A stretch of 64,000 nt of DNA from Streptosporangium canum (GCF_900113865.1 NZ_FOQY01000003.1:372001-436000); one strand, 5' to 3'; positions 1-7,719 are shown, numbered from the stretch's first letter. The notes: generated by a model not told the origin, from the letters alone. Program-made: numbers and translations.

Positions 1-147
1 GACATCCTCCCCGCCCGGCAGGCGGGCATGAACGCGGTCTTCATCCCCAACGACAACACCTGGGCGCTGGAGCAGAGCGAGCTCGACCCGGCCGACGGAG
101 GAGTGCTGCTGCTGCAGAGGTTCTCCCAGCTGCCCGACCACTTCTGA
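1..147 (+). CDS. HAD-like hydrolase, C-terminal fragment (cut by window edge)
   Basis: The frame is open from the first base to a TGA at 145-147 and gives 48 residues beginning DILPARQAGMNAVFIPNDNT. The 'D-x-x-x-A-x-x-A-G-M' pattern followed by a hydrophobic strand is typical of the last conserved motif of HAD-superfamily phosphatases, where the Asp helps bind Mg2+ and the strand closes the Rossmann-like core. The start and the catalytic DxD motif lie outside the window, so substrate cannot be guessed. The NUDIX gene starts 89 bp downstream on the same strand, so the two may be cotranscribed. Confidence 0.6.
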   Translation, partial: DILPARQAGMNAVFIPNDNTWALEQSELDPADGGVLLLQRFSQLPDHF

Positions 148-236
148 CAGCCGAACGCCTCTGACGACCAGCCGCCTCTGACAACCGGCCGTTTCTCTGA
201 CACCCGGCCATTTCTGGCAACGGAGGGAGCACCGAC

Positions 237-716
237 ATGAGCGCCACCCCGTCTCCGGACGGTCCCGTACGGCCGTCCGAGCCCGTCGCCGGGCCGACCC
301 GGAAGACGCCCGCCGTCTCGTGCGTGTTCATCTGCCACGATGGCCACGGCCGGGTGCTGCTGGCCCGGCGCGGGGCCGGCGCGCGGGACGAGCCCGGCAC
401 CTGGGACTGCGGCGCCGGAGCGCTCGAATACGGCGAATCGTTCGAGACGGCCGTCGCACGGGAGGTCCGCGAGGAGTACTCGACCGACGCGCTGAAGATC
501 GAGACGATCGGCGTGCGCAACGTCCTCCGGCAGGAGCCCGCCTCCCACTGGGTCGCCGTGATCTTCGCGGTCGAGGTGGACCCCGCCGGAGTCGCCATCG
601 GCGAACCTCACAAGTTCGACGAGCTGGACTGGTTCGCGCCGGACACGCTGCCGCACCCGCTGCACTCCCAGCTCACGGAGAGCCTCCGGCTGTTCCACGC
701 CTGGCAGGGGTCATAG
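237..716 (+). CDS. NUDIX hydrolase (ADP-ribose pyrophosphatase-like)
   Basis: The 159-residue protein carries a complete Nudix box at about residues 59-82: G-x5-E (GALEYGE), seven residues, then REVREEYS. These residues form the Mg2+-binding helix that cleaves nucleoside diphosphates linked to another moiety. The fold starts at about residue 24 (PAVSCVFICHDGHGRVLLARR), typical of cytosolic NUDIX enzymes of about 140-160 residues. An AGGGAGC Shine-Dalgarno-like stretch sits just upstream of the ATG. Substrate is unknown; a housecleaning (deoxy)nucleotide or ADP-ribose hydrolase is the usual assignment for this size. Confidence 0.85.
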   Translation: MSATPSPDGPVRPSEPVAGPTRKTPAVSCVFICHDGHGRVLLARRGAGARDEPGTWDCGAGALEYGESFETAVAREVREEYSTDALKIETIGVRNVLRQEPASHWVAVIFAVEVDPAGVAIGEPHKFDELDWFAPDTLPHPLHSQLTESLRLFHAWQGS

Positions 717-806
717 CCTGGCAGGGGTCGCAGACAGAGCAGAGGCCATGGACACAGGGGCCATGGACAGATAGCCGGTCGGCTCCGGGACCCCGCCCAT
801 CGCGGC

Positions 807-878
807 GGCCGGGTCCCCACGGAGCGGCGCGGCCGGGTCCCCACGGAGCGGCGCGGCCGGGGCCCCACGGAGCGGCGC
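807..878. repeat. 24-bp tandem repeat, three copies
   Basis: Three adjacent 24-bp units occupy 807-830, 831-854 and 855-878. Each contains the core CCCCACGGAGCGGCGC. The first two are identical and the third differs by one base. The repeat is non-coding and lies just after the NUDIX gene. Confidence 0.9.
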
Positions 879-944
879 CCCCTCTCCCGGACAACCGCCT
901 CCCCAGCCGACGCCCCACCACGCCGGGGCCGTACTCCGCGCAGA

Positions 945-1140
945 CGCCTCGCAGGCCGTACGCACCAGGCGAGTCCTTCGCGGACCGCACTCCACGAAAG
1001 ACCGTCACAGGCCGTACGGCCGGGCAAATACCTCGCGGGTGGTCCGACCACACAAGACCCTCACAGGCCGTACGGCCGGGCAAGTACCTCGTAGACCACA
1101 CTCCACGCACGTTCTTGGCGGGCCGTACGGCCGGGCGGGG
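945..1140. repeat. Dispersed direct repeat around a GGCCGTACGGCC palindrome
   Basis: Two 31-bp copies starting at 1005 and 1061 (spacing 56 bp) differ at one base; each contains the palindrome GGCCGTACGGCC. Partly decayed copies occur near 948 and 1120. The regular spacing suggests tandem duplication of a roughly 56-bp unit followed by decay. Function unknown. Confidence 0.75.
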
Positions 1141-1257
1141 GCCTGAATCCGGCGTGCCCGCCGTCACGCAGCCGGCGCGGGCGGCATGAGGCCCGCACCT
1201 TTTTCCCTGTCGCGGGAACAACCCTCGGATCTCCGTCGTTAACCCCCTCGCATCTGA

Positions 1258-1274
1258 ACCGTACGCCATACGGT
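1258..1274. promoter_or_regulatory. Inverted repeat, likely TetR-type operator of the ABC exporter
   Basis: ACCGTA-CGCCA-TACGGT is a perfect 6-bp inverted repeat with a 5-bp centre. It lies 68 bp upstream of the exporter start and next to a possible -10 element TACGAT at 1281-1286. TetR repressors commonly bind such sites upstream of DrrAB-type exporters. No TetR gene is adjacent, so the regulator would be outside this window. Confidence 0.5.
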
Positions 1275-1341
1275 ACAGGCTACGATATGTCGGCGAAGCA
1301 CCGCCGGAAGGCCGGAGGATCCCGGCCGGGACAGGGAAAAG

Positions 1342-2454
1342 GTGACTGTGAGAGCGACTGAATCTGCGATCACCGCGGAGGGCGTGCGCAAGAGCTATGC
1401 GGGAGGCGTGGACGGAGCGGGGCTCAACGGATTCGACCTGCGCGTGCCGGCCGGCACGGTCTGCGGCCTGCTGGGCCCCAACGGCGCGGGGAAGACCACG
1501 GCCGTCCGGATCCTGTCCACGCTTCTCGACCTGGACTCGGGACACGCGAGCGTGGCCGGGTTCGACGTGCGGACGCAGCCACGGCGCGTACGCGAGCACA
1601 TCGGACTGGTCGGCCAGTACGCGGCCGTCGACGAGATCCTGACCGGACGGCAGAACCTGGTGATGTTCGGCCGGCTGAACCACCTCTCCTCCACGGCGGC
1701 GGGCAGGCGCGCGGACGAGCTGCTGGAGCGCTTCTCCCTGACGGAGACCGGCAGAAAGCCGGTGGGGAAGTATTCCGGCGGCATGCGCAGGCGACTCGAC
1801 CTCGCGACGAGTCTGATCGTCACGCCACTGGTGCTCTTCGTGGACGAGCCGACGACCGGGCTGGACCCGGCCGCCCGCCGGGAGGTGTGGACCGCGATCC
1901 GCGATCTGGTCGACTCCGGCACGACGGTGCTGCTCACCACCCAGTACCTGGAGGAGGCCGACCGGCTCGCCGACCGGATCTCGATGCTCCGAGCGGGCCG
2001 GGTCGTCACCGAGGGCACCCCCGAGGAGCTGAAGTCCGCCATCGGTGGCGACTGGCTGGACATCGTGCTCGCCGAACCCGCGGACGTGGCCGCGACGGCG
2101 GCCATCGCCGCGCGGGTCGCGTCCGGCGAGATCCACCTCGACGGCGGAGCCCGCCGGGTCAGCGTCCCGGTCGACCGGCGCACCAGGGCTCTCGTCGAGG
2201 TGGCCACCGCACTCGGTGACGCCGGGATCGAGCCGGCCGACATCACGTTGCGCCGCCCCACCCTCGACGAGGTCTTCCTCCAGCTGACGGGCGACCCGCC
2301 GGCCACCCCGGCAGGCGGCGCGACCCCCGCCGCACACCGGTCCACGACCACCGGCTCCGCTACCGCCACGGAGGCATCTCGCGCCGCGGGTGGCGACGCT
2401 CGCCGCGCAGCCACGACCACCGGCCCCACTACCGCCACGGAGGCATCGGCTTGA
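1342..2454 (+). CDS. DrrA-type ABC transporter ATP-binding protein
   Basis: 370 residues from a GTG start. Walker A is GPNGAGKT at about 45-52, the signature motif is YSGGMRRR, and Walker B is LFVDEPTTGLDP. The C-terminal DrrA-associated region (LRRPTLDEVFLQLTG) follows, which places it with the drug/daunorubicin-resistance exporters that power efflux across the plasma membrane. The last ~50 residues are an Ala/Thr/Pro-rich tail containing two copies of a TTTG-x-x-TATEAS segment encoded by a duplicated 37-bp block. The stop overlaps the permease start, so the two genes are translationally coupled. Confidence 0.93.
   Translation: MTVRATESAITAEGVRKSYAGGVDGAGLNGFDLRVPAGTVCGLLGPNGAGKTTAVRILSTLLDLDSGHASVAGFDVRTQPRRVREHIGLVGQYAAVDEILTGRQNLVMFGRLNHLSSTAAGRRADELLERFSLTETGRKPVGKYSGGMRRRLDLATSLIVTPLVLFVDEPTTGLDPAARREVWTAIRDLVDSGTTVLLTTQYLEEADRLADRISMLRAGRVVTEGTPEELKSAIGGDWLDIVLAEPADVAATAAIAARVASGEIHLDGGARRVSVPVDRRTRALVEVATALGDAGIEPADITLRRPTLDEVFLQLTGDPPATPAGGATPAAHRSTTTGSATATEASRAAGGDARRAATTTGPTTATEASA
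2342..2447. repeat. 37-bp direct repeat in the tail of the ATPase gene
   Basis: 2342-2378 and 2411-2447 are the same 37-bp sequence with two mismatches. Both copies contain CCACGGAGGCATC, so the GGAGG that serves as ribosome-binding site of the downstream permease exists twice, once 69 bp further upstream. The duplication extends the protein tail in frame. Confidence 0.8.
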
Positions 2455-3281
2455 GCACCACCACCTCCCCCCTCCCCGGCCGCTCCCCGCTGTCCCGAGC
2501 CGGCTGGGCGCTGACGGACGCCTGGACCATCACCCGCCGCGACCTGAACCACTGGGCACTCCGGCCCGGCGCGGTCATCGTCGGCTGGGCCTTCCCCGTC
2601 ATGATCGTTCTGATGTTCGGCGGCCTCTTCGGCGGCGCCATCAGCGTCCCCGGCGGTGGCGGCTACTTCGAGTTCCTGATGCCGGGCATGTTCACCATGA
2701 CCATGCTCTTCGGCCTGGAGACCACGATGACGGCGGTCGCCACCGACGCGTCCAGAGGGGTGACCGACCGGTTCCGTTCGATGCCCATGAGCGCCTCCGC
2801 GGTCGTCCTGGGCCGGTGTGCCGCGGACATGCTCAACTCGATCGTCGGGCTGTCCATCATGATCGGGGCCGGGCTGCTGCTGGGCTGGCGCTGGCACGGC
2901 GGGCCCGCCGCCGCGCTGGCCGCCGTCGGGCTGCTCCTGCTGCTGCGCGCCGCCCTGCTCTGGGCCGGCATCCTCATCGGGCTCGTCGCCGGAGGACCCG
3001 AATCGCTGGCCTCCGTCCAGATCCTGGTCTGGCCCGTCGGCTTCCTGTCCAACGTGTTCGTCGATCCGGCCACCATGCCGGCCTGGCTCGGCGCGATCGC
3101 CGCGTGGAACCCGCTCTCCGCGACGGCCTCGGCGACCCGTGAACTCTTCGGCAACCCCGGTTGGGGAGGTGAGTCCTGGATCGCGCAAAATGCGATGCCC
3201 ATGGCGGTTGTGTGGCCACTGCTGTTGACCGCGATCTTCCTCCCTCTGTCGGTGCGCAGGTTCCGCAGGCTCGGCAGCTGA
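2451..3281 (+). CDS. DrrB-type ABC transporter permease
   Basis: 276 residues from a TTG start overlapping the ATPase stop (TTGA), with GGAGG 7-8 bp upstream. It has six predicted membrane segments, the first at about residues 44-66 (AVIVGWAFPVMIVLMFGGLFGG), and ABC-2-type family features such as 'MPGMFTMTMLFGLETTM', an 'RFRSMPMS' cytoplasmic loop and a C-terminal PATMP/WNPLSA segment. With the preceding gene it forms a two-component efflux pump; the substrate is not evident. The gene ends about 90 bp before the hairpin and tRNA remnant at the island boundary. Confidence 0.92.
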   Translation: MSTTTSPLPGRSPLSRAGWALTDAWTITRRDLNHWALRPGAVIVGWAFPVMIVLMFGGLFGGAISVPGGGGYFEFLMPGMFTMTMLFGLETTMTAVATDASRGVTDRFRSMPMSASAVVLGRCAADMLNSIVGLSIMIGAGLLLGWRWHGGPAAALAAVGLLLLLRAALLWAGILIGLVAGGPESLASVQILVWPVGFLSNVFVDPATMPAWLGAIAAWNPLSATASATRELFGNPGWGGESWIAQNAMPMAVVWPLLLTAIFLPLSVRRFRRLGS

Positions 3282-3368
3282 GAAGCCGTCCGCCGGGCAC
3301 ACCGGAGCACGACAACGGCAGCTGAGGCACAGGCCAGAACGGTCATGGACCGACTCGCGTGATGAGAA

Positions 3369-3397
3369 ACGGGCACCCACGTGACGTGGGTGCCCGT
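3369..3397. terminator. Perfect 13-bp hairpin at the left island boundary
   Basis: ACGGGCACCCACG pairs perfectly with CGTGGGTGCCCGT across a TGA loop. There is no T-tract. It lies 12 bp outside the tRNA-Arg 3'-end copy, where the original tRNA terminator would have been before island insertion (the tRNA is transcribed leftward). Confidence 0.7.
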
Positions 3398-3408
3398 AGA
3401 GACGTGCC

Positions 3409-3452
3409 GTGTGCCCCCCGCAAGTTTCGAACTTGCGCTCCCGGCTCCGGAG
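3409..3452 (-). repeat. tRNA-Arg 3'-half copy: putative attachment site (distal)
   Basis: These 44 bp match 10212-10255, the anticodon-loop-to-3'-end half of tRNA-Arg(CCG), with two mismatches (C/T at the acceptor base, T/A in the T loop). The copy stops at the anticodon loop and the rest of a tRNA is missing. A half-tRNA direct repeat on the side of the tRNA's 3' end is the classic footprint of tyrosine-recombinase integration. The mismatches indicate an old or independently derived site. Confidence 0.8.
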
Positions 3453-3474
3453 AGCGTCGCAGACGGTGTCCTTG

Positions 3475-4164
3475 TCATCCAACCGCGGTCGAGGCCGAGG
3501 TGGACGCTCGGCGCACCATCTCGGTGATCCAGATGGGCGCGAACGGAGACGTGCAGTTCGGGGGGGTCGGGTAGTCCTTGAGCACCTCCAGCCGCTCACC
3601 GATGTCGATGGCACGGGCACGGTGCTCGGCGTGCTCGATCCCGATCTGCGCCAGACAGTGGTTCATCGCCCACTGCAGGCGATCCGGGGCGTCTTTCATC
3701 TCCGCCTCGATGACGTCGAGCAGTCCTGCGAGGTCGAGGCCCTCAGGCTTCCTGGCCACGCGTTCGGTGGTCAGCGCCCAGCCGGCACTCGCGACCACCG
3801 GATCCGGATCGGCGGACCAGGCCAGGCGCAGCTCTTCTACGTGCGGGTTCTTCTTGACCACGTAGTTCACGAGCCAGTCGTGCACCTTGGGTGTACGCGC
3901 CTCGCGCACCATGACGTCCAACTCGTCTCGCTCGAACGCCTTCGGGCGGCAGATCAGGATCGCCAGCAGCCTCGCCGCGGTGTCAGCCGTCTCCCAGAGC
4001 CGGCGCGCGAGTTCCTGCTGCGTCTTCAGCCGCTTCGCGAGCGCGCGCAGCTTGCCGAGGTTCACACCGTGATCGTCACCGTGTCTCCTGTTGACCTCGC
4101 GCGCCTTCGGGTCATCGAGCGCGGCCAGCTCGGCCATCACCTCGGCCACGGTCGTCTCCGTCAC
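3475..4164 (-). CDS. AlkD-like DNA alkylation repair / HEAT-repeat protein
   Basis: I use the GTG at 4164 because GGGAGG lies about 6 bp upstream; an upstream in-frame extension to 4272 has no ribosome-binding site. The 229-residue product is largely helical, with repeated HEAT-like helix pairs such as 'LARRLWETADTAARLLAILICRP' and 'VRKPEGLDL' analogues around 'DPVVASAGWALTTERVARK'. This matches the AlkD-type DNA alkylation repair family, whose alpha-helical solenoid grips DNA and removes N3/N7-alkyl purines. The catalytic Asp/Trp set cannot be fixed by eye, so a non-enzymatic relative is possible. It is the leftmost cargo gene of the island. Confidence 0.65.
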   Translation of the reverse strand: MTETTVAEVMAELAALDDPKAREVNRRHGDDHGVNLGKLRALAKRLKTQQELARRLWETADTAARLLAILICRPKAFERDELDVMVREARTPKVHDWLVNYVVKKNPHVEELRLAWSADPDPVVASAGWALTTERVARKPEGLDLAGLLDVIEAEMKDAPDRLQWAMNHCLAQIGIEHAEHRARAIDIGERLEVLKDYPTPPNCTSPFAPIWITEMVRRASTSASTAVG

Positions 4165-4272
4165 CTCAGCCTCCCGCCATCGTCCGGGTCGCTCGCGCGG
4201 CGGATGCCATCCGGTGTTCGCCCGCGTCGGTCCGCCGTTCGCCGGTGGGTCGAACGTACCGCGTCGGCGCAC

Positions 4273-5001
4273 TTACCGGCGCTGCGCGCCGGTGGTTTCG
4301 TCCGGTTTCACTCCGTCGCCGATCGGCGGCCGATGATGCGCGGCGAGGAGCGACGCCCATGCCAGGGCGAGGCCGATCGCGACGGCGAAGGCGACGTTGG
4401 CCGGGCGGGATCCCTGCAGGGCGAAGATCAAGCTCCAGGAGGCGAGGAAAGCCGCGCCGGTCACGCCGCTGAAGGCCGCCCAACCGGTACGGCGGGCCGC
4501 GACGAACCGCCGGGCGAAGACGAAGCACGCGGCGACGAGCGCGAGGAAGGCGAGTCCGGCGACCAGCAAGTGCACCGCTGCGTGCCAGCTCATCGTGGTC
4601 GGAATGCCCAGCGGAGTGCCCGGCGGGAAGCCGTCGGCGGGGTCGGCGGAGAAAGCGGCCGCGCCGAGCATCCCGGCACCGAAGACACCGATCAGCCGTG
4701 GTCCCCACGTACCTCCCGGACTCGCCCCCGGGCCGAGGACCCGGCGCAACCCGATGGCACACGCCACGAACAGCAGGCCACTGACCACGAAGTTGGCGAT
4801 CTGGATCCATCCTTGGTCGCCGTTGCTCAGCATGCTGGCCGGGTGCCGGCTGATGTCGAATCCGTCCCTGGTGAGCATCTGCAGAACGACCACGACGATG
4901 TAGAGCGGTCCGGCGACAATGCCGCAGGCCAGCAGCGTCCTCGTCGACCGGGAGACTGCCCTGGGCGCCCTGCCGGCGGCGGAGGTGACGTCGTGGGTCA
5001 T
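4273..5001 (-). CDS. DUF998-family integral membrane protein
   Basis: 242 residues with about six hydrophobic segments, starting at residues 22-41 (TLLACGIVAGPLYIVVVVLQ). The 'DISRHPASMLSNGDQGWIQIANFVVSGLLF' region and the 'DPADGFPPGTP' loop are typical of DUF998 proteins, which have no established function. The ATG shares one base with the stop of the truncated SRPBCC gene (TGATG), so it is the third gene of an ArsR/SRPBCC/DUF998 operon. ArsR-SRPBCC-DUF998 trios are common in actinomycetes. Confidence 0.85.
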   Translation of the reverse strand: MTHDVTSAAGRAPRAVSRSTRTLLACGIVAGPLYIVVVVLQMLTRDGFDISRHPASMLSNGDQGWIQIANFVVSGLLFVACAIGLRRVLGPGASPGGTWGPRLIGVFGAGMLGAAAFSADPADGFPPGTPLGIPTTMSWHAAVHLLVAGLAFLALVAACFVFARRFVAARRTGWAAFSGVTGAAFLASWSLIFALQGSRPANVAFAVAIGLALAWASLLAAHHRPPIGDGVKPDETTGAQRR

Positions 5002-5264
5002 CAGCGGTCACCGCTGGTCTCGGGGGCGAGGTGCCGCCCGCCGACGCGCAGGTCGCCCTCGACCGGGCCCCGCCATCGGCCGAACCGCTCCGGGTCGGTG
5101 CGGGCGCTCCAGCCCTCCTCGGTCGGAGCGTCGTAGCTCCAGCCCTCCTCGGTCGGAGCGTCGTAGACCCGGCGCGGCAGCACCGACCGCCCTTCACCGG
5201 CGGCAACCGCCTGATTGCCCACCTCACGCCGGGTGGCGTTGATCTGGTCGACGATGTCGATCAC
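5001..5264 (-). pseudogene. Truncated SRPBCC (AHSA1-like) gene with internal duplication
   Basis: The 87 residues MIDIVDQINATRREVGNQAV...RRVYDAPTEEGW...TDPERFGRWRGPVEGDLRVGGR match the first half of SRPBCC/AHSA1 proteins that normally follow an ArsR regulator and run to about 150 residues. After GGR the frame ends within ten residues, so most of the ligand-cavity fold is missing. A 30-bp tandem duplication repeats YDAPTEEGWS twice. Its start overlaps the ArsR stop and its stop overlaps the DUF998 start, so it may persist only to couple translation. Confidence 0.75.
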
Positions 5265-5668
5265 TTGTCCTCCTCGCTGACGGACTTGGGTTCCTGATGA
5301 CGATCCGGTGTCCCGGCAGTGTTCGCACCGTTGTCGCGCTGTTCACGGTGTTCGCGCTTGCCGCGGACGAGTTCGGTGGCCAACGCGTCCAGGCGCCGGC
5401 TCCAGAACTGCCGGAACTGCTCCAGCCAGATGTCGACCTCCTGCAGAGGTGCTGCTTGCACCGCGTAGAGGCGCCGCCTACCGTCCGGACGGACAGTGAC
5501 GACACCCGACTCCCTCAGTACACGCAGGTGCTGCGACACCGCGGATGGCGAGATGCCGAACTCTGCCCGGATGACCTCGCTGACGGTGCCGGCGGCCTGC
5601 TCTCCGTCGGCGAGGAGCTCCAGTATTCGGCGTCGCGCCGGATCGCCGAGGACGTCGAACGCGTGCAC
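5261..5668 (-). CDS. ArsR-family winged-helix transcriptional regulator
   Basis: 135 residues from GTG at 5668. The N-terminal half is a classic ArsR domain: FDVLGDPARRRILELLADGE, then the recognition helix ISPSAVSQHLRVLRESGVV and the wing VRPDGRRRLYAV. The charged tail (KREHREQRDNG) carries no Cys cluster, so metal sensing is not indicated. The start has no Shine-Dalgarno but sits 7 bp after a -10 element, so the message is probably leaderless. The operator at 5683-5708 overlaps its own promoter, which implies autorepression of the operon. Confidence 0.92.
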   Translation of the reverse strand: MHAFDVLGDPARRRILELLADGEQAAGTVSEVIRAEFGISPSAVSQHLRVLRESGVVTVRPDGRRRLYAVQAAPLQEVDIWLEQFRQFWSRRLDALATELVRGKREHREQRDNGANTAGTPDRHQEPKSVSEEDK

Positions 5669-5675
5669 TCATGCA

Positions 5676-5708
5676 CTATTTCAGTCTCTACTTATTTAAG
5701 TCAAGACT
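5676..5708 (-). promoter_or_regulatory. Promoter and palindromic operator of the ArsR operon
   Basis: On the minus strand TTGACT (5704-5699) and AAATAG (5681-5676) are separated by 17 bp, and the GTG follows 7 bp later. The nested palindrome AGTCT-n2-ACTTA-TT-TAAGT-n2-AGACT at 5683-5708 covers the -35 element and most of the spacer. Its low GC stands out sharply from the surroundings. Confidence 0.6.
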
Positions 5709-5922
5709 AAATTAGGCGCCGCCGCTCCGCCGTCCACATGCGGACGGACCGGCGAGACGGCTACCGCGCGGCCCCCTGCCGGCAGGCCCGGACACCGGCA
5801 CACCGACGCCGCGCCGTGGACCGGGTCGAACTCGGCGTGCGCGCCCCAGGGCGCCCGGAGGCGGGACGTCCGGGGAGCGTCGGCACGGCGATACATGATC
5901 CGGAGATTCCCGACCCCAATCG

Positions 5923-5958
5923 GTATACACCGTTAACCATATTGTATACGGTGTATAC
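5923..5958. promoter_or_regulatory. Operator touching the TetR start codon
   Basis: GTATACACCGT (5923-5933) and ACGGTGTATAC (5948-5958) form a perfect 11-bp inverted repeat around a 14-bp centre. The ATG of the TetR gene begins at the next base, 5959. There is no Shine-Dalgarno, so the mRNA is probably leaderless and the bound repressor would cover both the promoter and the transcription start. Confidence 0.65.
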
Positions 5959-6531
5959 ATGAGTACCACGGAGAAGATCGCCGAGGTGGCGCGGGACATC
6001 CTCATCCACGAAGGCGCGGAGGCCGTGAGTATGCGCCGCGTCGCCGGCATCGTGGGGATCACCCCGATGGCCATTTACCGGCACTATCCGAATCGGCAGG
6101 CGCTGCTGCAGGCCGTGGCCGATGCGACCTTGCGCGAACTCGCAGAGAACTGGGGTGCGCGAGCCGAGGCAGGCGACTGGCAGGCCAGGCTGATCGGCCT
6201 CATGCATGATTTCCTCGACTTCGCCCTGGGCAGCCCGCACCTGTACAGGTTCGTGATGACCGACCAGCACGAGCAGGCCAGGCATTTTCCCGACGACTTC
6301 AAGAGTGGCGGCTCGCCCGCCTTCGAACGGATCGTGTCGATCATCGAGGACGGAATGGCGGCCGGAATCCTGCGGACAGACGTTCCGCTGGAAGCCGCCT
6401 TGGCGTTGACCTCGGCTACCCAGGGCCTGGTCCAGCTTTACCTCGGAGGGCGCATCGGGCTGGACGAAATCGCATTCAGGGAATTGTGCGAGCGGAACGT
6501 ACGGAGGATTCTCAATGGCCTCAGTGTTTAA
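5959..6531 (+). CDS. TetR/AcrR-family transcriptional regulator
   Basis: 190 residues. The N-terminal helix-turn-helix is clear: VARDILIHEGAEAVSMRRVAGIVGITPMAIYRHYPNRQALL, with the 'YRHYPN' signature of TetR proteins. The C-terminal ligand domain follows (DWQARLIGLMHDFLDFALGSPHLYRFVM). The alpha/beta-hydrolase gene overlaps its 3' end by 17 bp, so the regulator probably controls its own operon through the 11-bp inverted repeat that abuts its ATG. Confidence 0.93.
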   Translation: MSTTEKIAEVARDILIHEGAEAVSMRRVAGIVGITPMAIYRHYPNRQALLQAVADATLRELAENWGARAEAGDWQARLIGLMHDFLDFALGSPHLYRFVMTDQHEQARHFPDDFKSGGSPAFERIVSIIEDGMAAGILRTDVPLEAALALTSATQGLVQLYLGGRIGLDEIAFRELCERNVRRILNGLSV

Positions 6532-7654
6532 GAAGGCCCTGGTCATCGCGCTGGTTCTGGTGCTGGGCGGAGTCGCGTTCGGCGCCTGGTCCGGCAGCGA
6601 AGCCGGCGTGAAGGTCGTTCACTACGGCGAGAGCAACACCAACGTACTCGCCGTGGGGGATAGAACGGTCACACTGACCGAGACCCACGAGACAACCAAA
6701 CCCGGCACCTATTGGTTGGAGTGGACGGGCTCGTACACCATGCTGGGCAGCATCGTGGCGCGATCGCCGGGGAAGGTCACGCGCCAGGTACTGCGCGGCA
6801 CCATGCCTTCCCTGGGGACACCGGGACACTTCGGCAATGTCCCGCCAGGCGATCCCAAAGTGGCCTGGGGAGTCGACTTCTCCGAGATCATGATTCCGAC
6901 CGAGTTGGGACCCGCCCCCGCCTGGTATGTGCCTGGCAGAGGGACCACGTGGTTCGTGGCTGTGCACGGGCAGAACGGGCGGCGCAAGGCCGAACTGAAG
7001 GTCCTTCCCGTGGTGCGCGACCTTGAACTGCCTTTCCTGGACATCAGCTACCGCAACGATGAAGGCGCGCCGGATTCCCCCGACAGGCTGCTCCATCTGG
7101 GTGACTCGGAGTGGCGTGATCTGGAGGCCGCGCTGCGCAGAGCACAGCAGTTGGGGGCCAAGCGGTTCGTGCTGTACGGAACGTCGATGGGCGGACAGAT
7201 CGTCGGGCAGTTCCTGGCCAGGTCGGAATTGGCGGGGCTGGTCAACAGGGTGATCATGGATGCACCGATGATCGACGTACGGATGACGGCCGAGCAGGGC
7301 GCGCGGAACTACCACCTGCCTGCCTTCGTCGCCCCGCTGTCGAACCAGGTCGTCCAGTGGAGGACCGGTGTGGATGTGGACCGCCTCAGCCTTATCCGCT
7401 ACCCGCCCAAGGTCAGGCCACCGCTGCTGTTGATCCACACCACTCCGGATACCGATCATCCGATCGAAGAAGCCCGCGGCCTGGTGGCCACGGGCCGGCG
7501 ATTGAACTGGGACATCACCTTCGAAGAGTTCGCGCAGGGTGAGCACACCGAGGCGTGGAACGTCGACCGGGCCCGCTACGACCACGCGGTACGCGCCTAC
7601 CTGATGGCAGAGCGACCCGGCACGGATGAACAGTCCGGCGCCGAAGGCGCGTAG
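6515..7654 (+). CDS. Membrane-anchored or secreted alpha/beta hydrolase
   Basis: 379 residues; ATG 6515 is preceded by GGAGG about 9 bp upstream, inside the TetR gene. Residues 7-27 are a signal peptide or N-terminal anchor (ALVIALVLVLGGVAFGAW). The nucleophile elbow is GTSMGG, the acid is probably in 'TTPDTDHPI', and the His in 'GEHTEAW', all in order for an alpha/beta-hydrolase. The segment 'FVAVHGQNGRRK' resembles the oxyanion-hole strand. Substrate unknown. It is coupled to the TetR gene and followed by the hairpin at 7720-7741. Confidence 0.85.
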   Translation: MASVFKKALVIALVLVLGGVAFGAWSGSEAGVKVVHYGESNTNVLAVGDRTVTLTETHETTKPGTYWLEWTGSYTMLGSIVARSPGKVTRQVLRGTMPSLGTPGHFGNVPPGDPKVAWGVDFSEIMIPTELGPAPAWYVPGRGTTWFVAVHGQNGRRKAELKVLPVVRDLELPFLDISYRNDEGAPDSPDRLLHLGDSEWRDLEAALRRAQQLGAKRFVLYGTSMGGQIVGQFLARSELAGLVNRVIMDAPMIDVRMTAEQGARNYHLPAFVAPLSNQVVQWRTGVDVDRLSLIRYPPKVRPPLLLIHTTPDTDHPIEEARGLVATGRRLNWDITFEEFAQGEHTEAWNVDRARYDHAVRAYLMAERPGTDEQSGAEGA

Positions 7655-7719
7655 CCCGTGCTGTCACCGGAAACGATCGCCGGGTCGGGTTGATTTTCAG
7701 ACTGCGGGCACGAGGGATC

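Larger units (their letters stand above)
717..1341. other. Intergenic spacer of 625 bp with decayed repeats
   Basis: I see no convincing gene here; the ORFs have repeat-derived composition and no recognisable domain. The spacer holds a 24-bp tandem repeat (807-878), spaced copies of a GGCCGTACGGCC-centred repeat (about 945-1140), and the control region of the ABC exporter (operator at 1258-1274, possible -10 TACGAT at 1281-1286). Confidence 0.7.

Noticed and set aside
673-2337. Long minus-strand ORF of 554 codons opposite the DrrA-type ATPase
   Set aside because: It is antisense to a gene with intact Walker and signature motifs, and its product is low-complexity and Arg/Gly-rich with no domain. 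High GC gives long open antisense frames.
3409-5136. Plus-strand ORF of 575 codons across the AlkD-like and DUF998 genes
   Set aside because: It is antisense to two genes with good starts and family features, and begins inside the tRNA half-repeat.
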